Below, piece by piece: positions 60,890 through 64,000 of a stretch of DNA of 64,000 nt. The DNA comes from Streptomyces sp. TP-A0874 (GTDB lineage Bacteria; Actinomycetota; Actinomycetes; Streptomycetales; Streptomycetaceae), in the NCBI RefSeq assembly GCF_001748085.1, contig NZ_BBZK01000004.1:62001-126000 (forward strand), given 5' to 3'. Positions within the stretch are counted from its first letter, which is position 1. Each line of letters starts with the position of its first letter. The notes beneath the pieces are model-generated. The model was not told the DNA's origin. It ran no database searches and saw only the letters and a program-made list of their open reading frames with translations. A program made the translations under genes and the position numbers.

Positions 60890-61681
60890 TCACAGAACGC
60901 CCAGGGCGTCGAGCCCCGCCATGGTCCCGGCCAGGGTGAACGCGGGCATCAGGATCTTCATCTCCACCCAGCTGCCCGCCTTGAAGCGCATCTGCTTCGG
61001 CGGACCGACCGGGTACCAGCGCTTGCGCCCCACCGGGATCGGCCACAGGATCGGGCAACCGGAGACGGTCAGCGCGTCGCCCACGCAGTGCACCAGCGCG
61101 CCGAGCACGATGGGCAGGCCGAGCCAGAGGTACTCCTGACCGGGCGCGGTGAACAGCCAGTTCGCACCATTGCCCGGCTGGTCGAGGATGTCGGCGAGGA
61201 TCCAGGCGCTACTCGCGCCCAGCAGCCAGATGAGCACGTCGCTGGCGCCCCGGGCGGCTCGCCACAGCAGCCCCGCGATGGCGAGCACCATGTGCACGAA
61301 GAGGATGCCGAGGACGGCCCAGCGGCCGCCGACCACGGCGAGCGCGGACATCCCACTGCCGACCAGCACCGCCCAGAGCCAGGTGTGGGTCAGTGTCCGG
61401 TGACCGCCGGCGCGCCGGGAGTCACCCTTCATCTTGGTGGCCGTGTAGACGGTGTGGGAGAGCTTGTCGATCACCCCGCACAGCGCCCGGGAGATGGGCC
61501 CGAAGGCCCTGGATATGGTGGCCGACTTGTGGTCGAGGTCGGGTGCCAGGGCCGCTCCGGCACAGATCAGAGCGCCGACGACCACCACCGGCCAGGGCAT
61601 GGGGTGGCCCGCCGCGCCCGCCGCCGCGCCCACCCCCGTCCACGCCGCCGCTCCGGACAGTGAGTGAGCTGGTCCCATCAC
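60890..61681 (-). CDS. DUF457/YdjM-like metal-dependent membrane hydrolase family protein
   Basis: 263 residues from GTG at 61681 (AAGGGGG upstream), giving MMGPAHSLSGAAAW, as in actinobacterial relatives; the ATG one codon later is an alternative. LAPDLDHKSATIS has the DxDH-type acidic/His site, GGHRTLTHTWLW a second His motif, and HCVGDALT a third, all shared with membrane hydrolases of the YdjM/LexA-regulated type. Four to five helices at 13-30, 34-55, 95-150, 185-205. Function uncertain. Divergent from the helicase gene. Confidence 0.85.
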   Translation of the reverse strand: MMGPAHSLSGAAAWTGVGAAAGAAGHPMPWPVVVVGALICAGAALAPDLDHKSATISRAFGPISRALCGVIDKLSHTVYTATKMKGDSRRAGGHRTLTHTWLWAVLVGSGMSALAVVGGRWAVLGILFVHMVLAIAGLLWRAARGASDVLIWLLGASSAWILADILDQPGNGANWLFTAPGQEYLWLGLPIVLGALVHCVGDALTVSGCPILWPIPVGRKRWYPVGPPKQMRFKAGSWVEMKILMPAFTLAGTMAGLDALGVL

Positions 61682-61823
61682 GGTGCCCCGCCCCCTTTTC
61701 TCTTGTTCCGCCACGCCTTCCGCGCCGCTGCCGACGGCCCGTCGGCGGCCCAGCGTACTGCCCCGTGATCTTCGAAGCGCCGGTGAGTTCCGGCAGGGGG
61801 CACCCGGCAGGCAGTATGGAGGG

Positions 61824-64000
61824 GTGACCCTCATCGATCATCTGCCGAACGAAGCCGATCCCGACGCCCTCTTCGAGGCCTTTTCGAACTGGGCGCTGGA
61901 GCGCGGGATCTCCCTGTACCCCGCCCAGGAGGAGGCGCTGATCGAGGTGGTCTCCGGGGCGAACGTCATCCTGTCCACGCCCACCGGGTCCGGCAAGAGC
62001 ATGGTCGCCGCGGGAGCCCACTTCGCCGCTCTCGCCGATGACCGGGTGACCTTCTACACCGCGCCGATCAAGGCGCTGGTCTCCGAGAAGTTCTTCGACC
62101 TGTGCAAACTCTTCGGCACCGAGAACGTCGGCATGCTGACCGGCGACGCCTCGGTGAACGCCGACGCCCCGGTGATCTGCTGCACCGCCGAGGTGCTCGC
62201 CTCGATCGCGCTCCGCGACGGTAGGGAGGCGGACATCGGCCAGGTCGTGATGGACGAGTTCCACTTCTACGCGGAACCGGACCGCGGGTGGGCCTGGCAG
62301 ATTCCGCTGCTGGAGCTGCCGCAGGCGCAGTTCGTGCTCATGTCGGCGACGCTCGGCGACATGGAACGGTTCCAGAAGGACCTGACCCGTCGCACCGGCC
62401 GGCCCACGGCGGTGGTCCGGTCCGCGACCCGGCCGGTGCCGCTCTCCTACGAGTACCGCACGACGTCGCTCACCGAGACGCTGACCGAGTTGCTGGAGAC
62501 CCACCAGGCACCCGTCTACATCGTGCACTTCACCCAGGCGGCGGCGGTGGAGCGGGCGCAGGCGCTGACGAGCATCAACATGTGCACCCGGGCGGAGAAG
62601 GACGAGATCGCCCAGCTGATCGGCAACTTCCGGTTCACCACGAAGTTCGGCCGGAACCTCTCCCGCTACGTCCGGCACGGGATCGGCGTGCACCACGCCG
62701 GGATGCTGCCGAAGTACCGGCGGCTGGTGGAGCGGCTGGCGCAGGCGGGGCTGCTGAAGGTCATCTGCGGTACGGACACCCTGGGGGTCGGTGTCAACGT
62801 GCCCATTCGCACGGTGTTGTTCACCGCGCTCACCAAGTACGACGGGCAGCGGGTGCGTACGCTCCGGGCGCGCGAGTTCCACCAGATCGCGGGTCGGGCG
62901 GGGCGGGCCGGGTTCGACACCGCCGGCTTCGTGGTCGCCCAGGCTCCCGAGCACGTGGTGGAGAACGAGAAGGCCCTCGCAAAGGCCGGGGACGACCCCA
63001 AGAAGCGCCGCAAGGTGGTCCGGAAGAAGGCCCCGGAGGGATTCGTCTCCTGGGGGCAGAACACCTTCGAGAAGCTCATCGCCTCCGACCCGGAGCCGCT
63101 GACCTCCCGCTTCCGGGTCACCCACACCATGCTGCTGTCGGTCATCGCCCGGCCCGGCGACGCGTTCACCGCGATGCGCCGCCTCCTCGAGGACAACCAC
63201 GAGCCGCGCAGGAACCAGCTCCGGCACATCCGGCGGGCCATCGCGATCTACCGTTCGCTGCTGGACGGCGGGGTGGTGGAGCAGCTCGCGGAGCCGGACG
63301 CGCAGGGCAGGTCCATCCGGCTGACGGTCGATCTGCAGCAGGACTTCGCCCTGCAGCAGCCGCTCTCCACCTTCGCGCTGGCCGCCTTCGAGCTGCTGGA
63401 CCCCGAGTCCCCGTCCTACGCCCTCGACATGGTGTCGGTGGTGGAGTCCACCCTGGACGATCCGCGGCAGATCCTGGCGGCCCAGCAGAACAAGGCGCGC
63501 GGCGAGGCCGTCCAGCAGATGAAGGCCGACGGGGTCGAGTACGAGGAGCGGATGGAGCGGCTCCAGGAGATCACCTATCCGCAGCCGCTCGAGGAGCTGC
63601 TGTTCCAGGCCTACGGTGTCTACCGCAAGAGCCACCCCTGGGTGGGGGACCACCCGCTCTCCCCCAAGTCCGTGATCCGGGACATGTACGAACGCGCCAT
63701 GACGTTCACGGAGTTCACCAGCTTCTACGAGCTGGCGCGGACCGAGGGGATCGTGCTGCGGTATCTCGCCAGCGCCTACAAGGCGTTGGCTCACACCGTG
63801 CCGGACGACCTGAAGTCGGAGGACTTCGAGGACATCGTGGCCTGGCTCGGCGAGATGGTGCGGCAGGTCGACTCCAGCCTGCTCGACGAGTGGGAGCAAC
63901 TGGCCAACCCCGAGGAGGAGACGGCCACCCAGGCGCAGGAGCGTGCCGACGACGTCCGCCCGGTGACCGGGAACGCGCGGGCATTCCGGGTGCTGGTGCG
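61824..64000 (+). CDS. DEAD/DEAH-box RNA helicase-like protein (DUF3516-type), truncated at right edge
   Basis: 725 residues are visible, from GTG at 61824 to the window end. Motif I STPTGSGKS at 51-59, motif Ia, motif II MDEFH with D144/E145, motif III SATLGD, and QIAGRAGRAG (motif VI) are complete, with GVGVNVP between. The stretch after about residue 410 is a long helicase-associated region (DUF3516-like). Its ribosome site and promoter are not clear: GGAGGG abuts the GTG, and CAGTAT lies six bases further up, so the message could be leaderless. It probably unwinds RNA. Confidence 0.9.
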   Translation, partial: MTLIDHLPNEADPDALFEAFSNWALERGISLYPAQEEALIEVVSGANVILSTPTGSGKSMVAAGAHFAALADDRVTFYTAPIKALVSEKFFDLCKLFGTENVGMLTGDASVNADAPVICCTAEVLASIALRDGREADIGQVVMDEFHFYAEPDRGWAWQIPLLELPQAQFVLMSATLGDMERFQKDLTRRTGRPTAVVRSATRPVPLSYEYRTTSLTETLTELLETHQAPVYIVHFTQAAAVERAQALTSINMCTRAEKDEIAQLIGNFRFTTKFGRNLSRYVRHGIGVHHAGMLPKYRRLVERLAQAGLLKVICGTDTLGVGVNVPIRTVLFTALTKYDGQRVRTLRAREFHQIAGRAGRAGFDTAGFVVAQAPEHVVENEKALAKAGDDPKKRRKVVRKKAPEGFVSWGQNTFEKLIASDPEPLTSRFRVTHTMLLSVIARPGDAFTAMRRLLEDNHEPRRNQLRHIRRAIAIYRSLLDGGVVEQLAEPDAQGRSIRLTVDLQQDFALQQPLSTFALAAFELLDPESPSYALDMVSVVESTLDDPRQILAAQQNKARGEAVQQMKADGVEYEERMERLQEITYPQPLEELLFQAYGVYRKSHPWVGDHPLSPKSVIRDMYERAMTFTEFTSFYELARTEGIVLRYLASAYKALAHTVPDDLKSEDFEDIVAWLGEMVRQVDSSLLDEWEQLANPEEETATQAQERADDVRPVTGNARAFRVLV

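Noticed and set aside
61422..63899. Very long reverse open frame (about 825 codons) opposite the helicase gene
   Set aside because: It mirrors the helicase's codon bias; its residues are Arg/His/Val/Gly-rich low-complexity, and the opposite strand has complete helicase motifs.
1..64000. tRNA, rRNA, CRISPR, insertion sequence or prophage
   Set aside because: No cloverleaf-type sequence, repeat-spacer array, transposase or integrase motif was noticed in a read of both strands.

Overview
The window is high-GC actinobacterial chromosome, almost certainly Streptomyces or a close relative. The evidence is pervasive G/C at third codon positions, many GTG and some TTG starts, GTGA/ATGA stop-start overlaps, long GC hairpin terminators without U-tracts, and characteristic families (fused two-NBD dipeptide ATPase, DUF6421, DUF5134, DUF6986, DUF664, Cds1-like PLP enzyme). 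I found no rRNA, tRNA, CRISPR array, insertion sequence or phage gene.

Layout. 1-4.8 kb: an edge-truncated membrane protein, a DeoR regulator, a gene-poor stretch with a decayed remnant, a Cds1-type cysteine desulfhydrase-like gene and a small unknown. 4.8-12.3 kb: a ROK regulator and a dipeptide/oligopeptide ABC operon (dppB-dppC-fused dppDF-dppA) closed by a 16-bp terminator hairpin. 12.3-21.5 kb: DUF664 protein, geranylgeranyl-reductase-type flavoprotein, P-loop/NUDIX fusion, divergent ROK kinase/LacI pair, DUF6986 aldolase-like protein, and etfBA. 21.5-31.7 kb: PlsC-like acyltransferase, a compact DUF6421-SDR-threonine aldolase operon, GDPD, GNAT, DUF5134 and M56 protease, HAD, TetR. 31.7-38.4 kb: an internally deleted aminoglycoside-phosphotransferase-like pseudogene, lactonase, sirohydrochlorin chelatase, BadF-type kinase, ung, and a divergent old-yellow-enzyme/ArsR pair with a perfect operator-like palindrome in the shared promoter. 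38.6-40.3 kb: asparaginase and HAD.

40.5-45.8 kb is the most interesting region. It is a five-gene, overlapping operon of the STM4015-STM4014-STM4013-STM4012-STM4011 families, named after Salmonella loci: leucine-rich-repeat-like protein, ATP-grasp protein, alkaline-phosphatase-superfamily hydrolase and two radical-SAM proteins. I know of no assigned function. The gene content suggests a modification or biosynthetic pathway.

45.9-52.3 kb: metallophosphoesterase, SRPBCC-like protein, YjbQ, a flavin monooxygenase-like protein and a lutABC lactate-utilisation operon. 52.7-64 kb: macrodomain protein, homodimer-type ABC exporter, secreted GH13 alpha-amylase, a two-subunit ABC exporter whose first subunit is split at a run of seven G, a DUF457-type membrane protein, and a DEAD-box helicase cut by the right edge. 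The G7 run sits directly before the stop, so a -1 slip would restore the full exporter frame.

All functional calls come from reading motifs and family resemblance in the translated sequence; no search was run.
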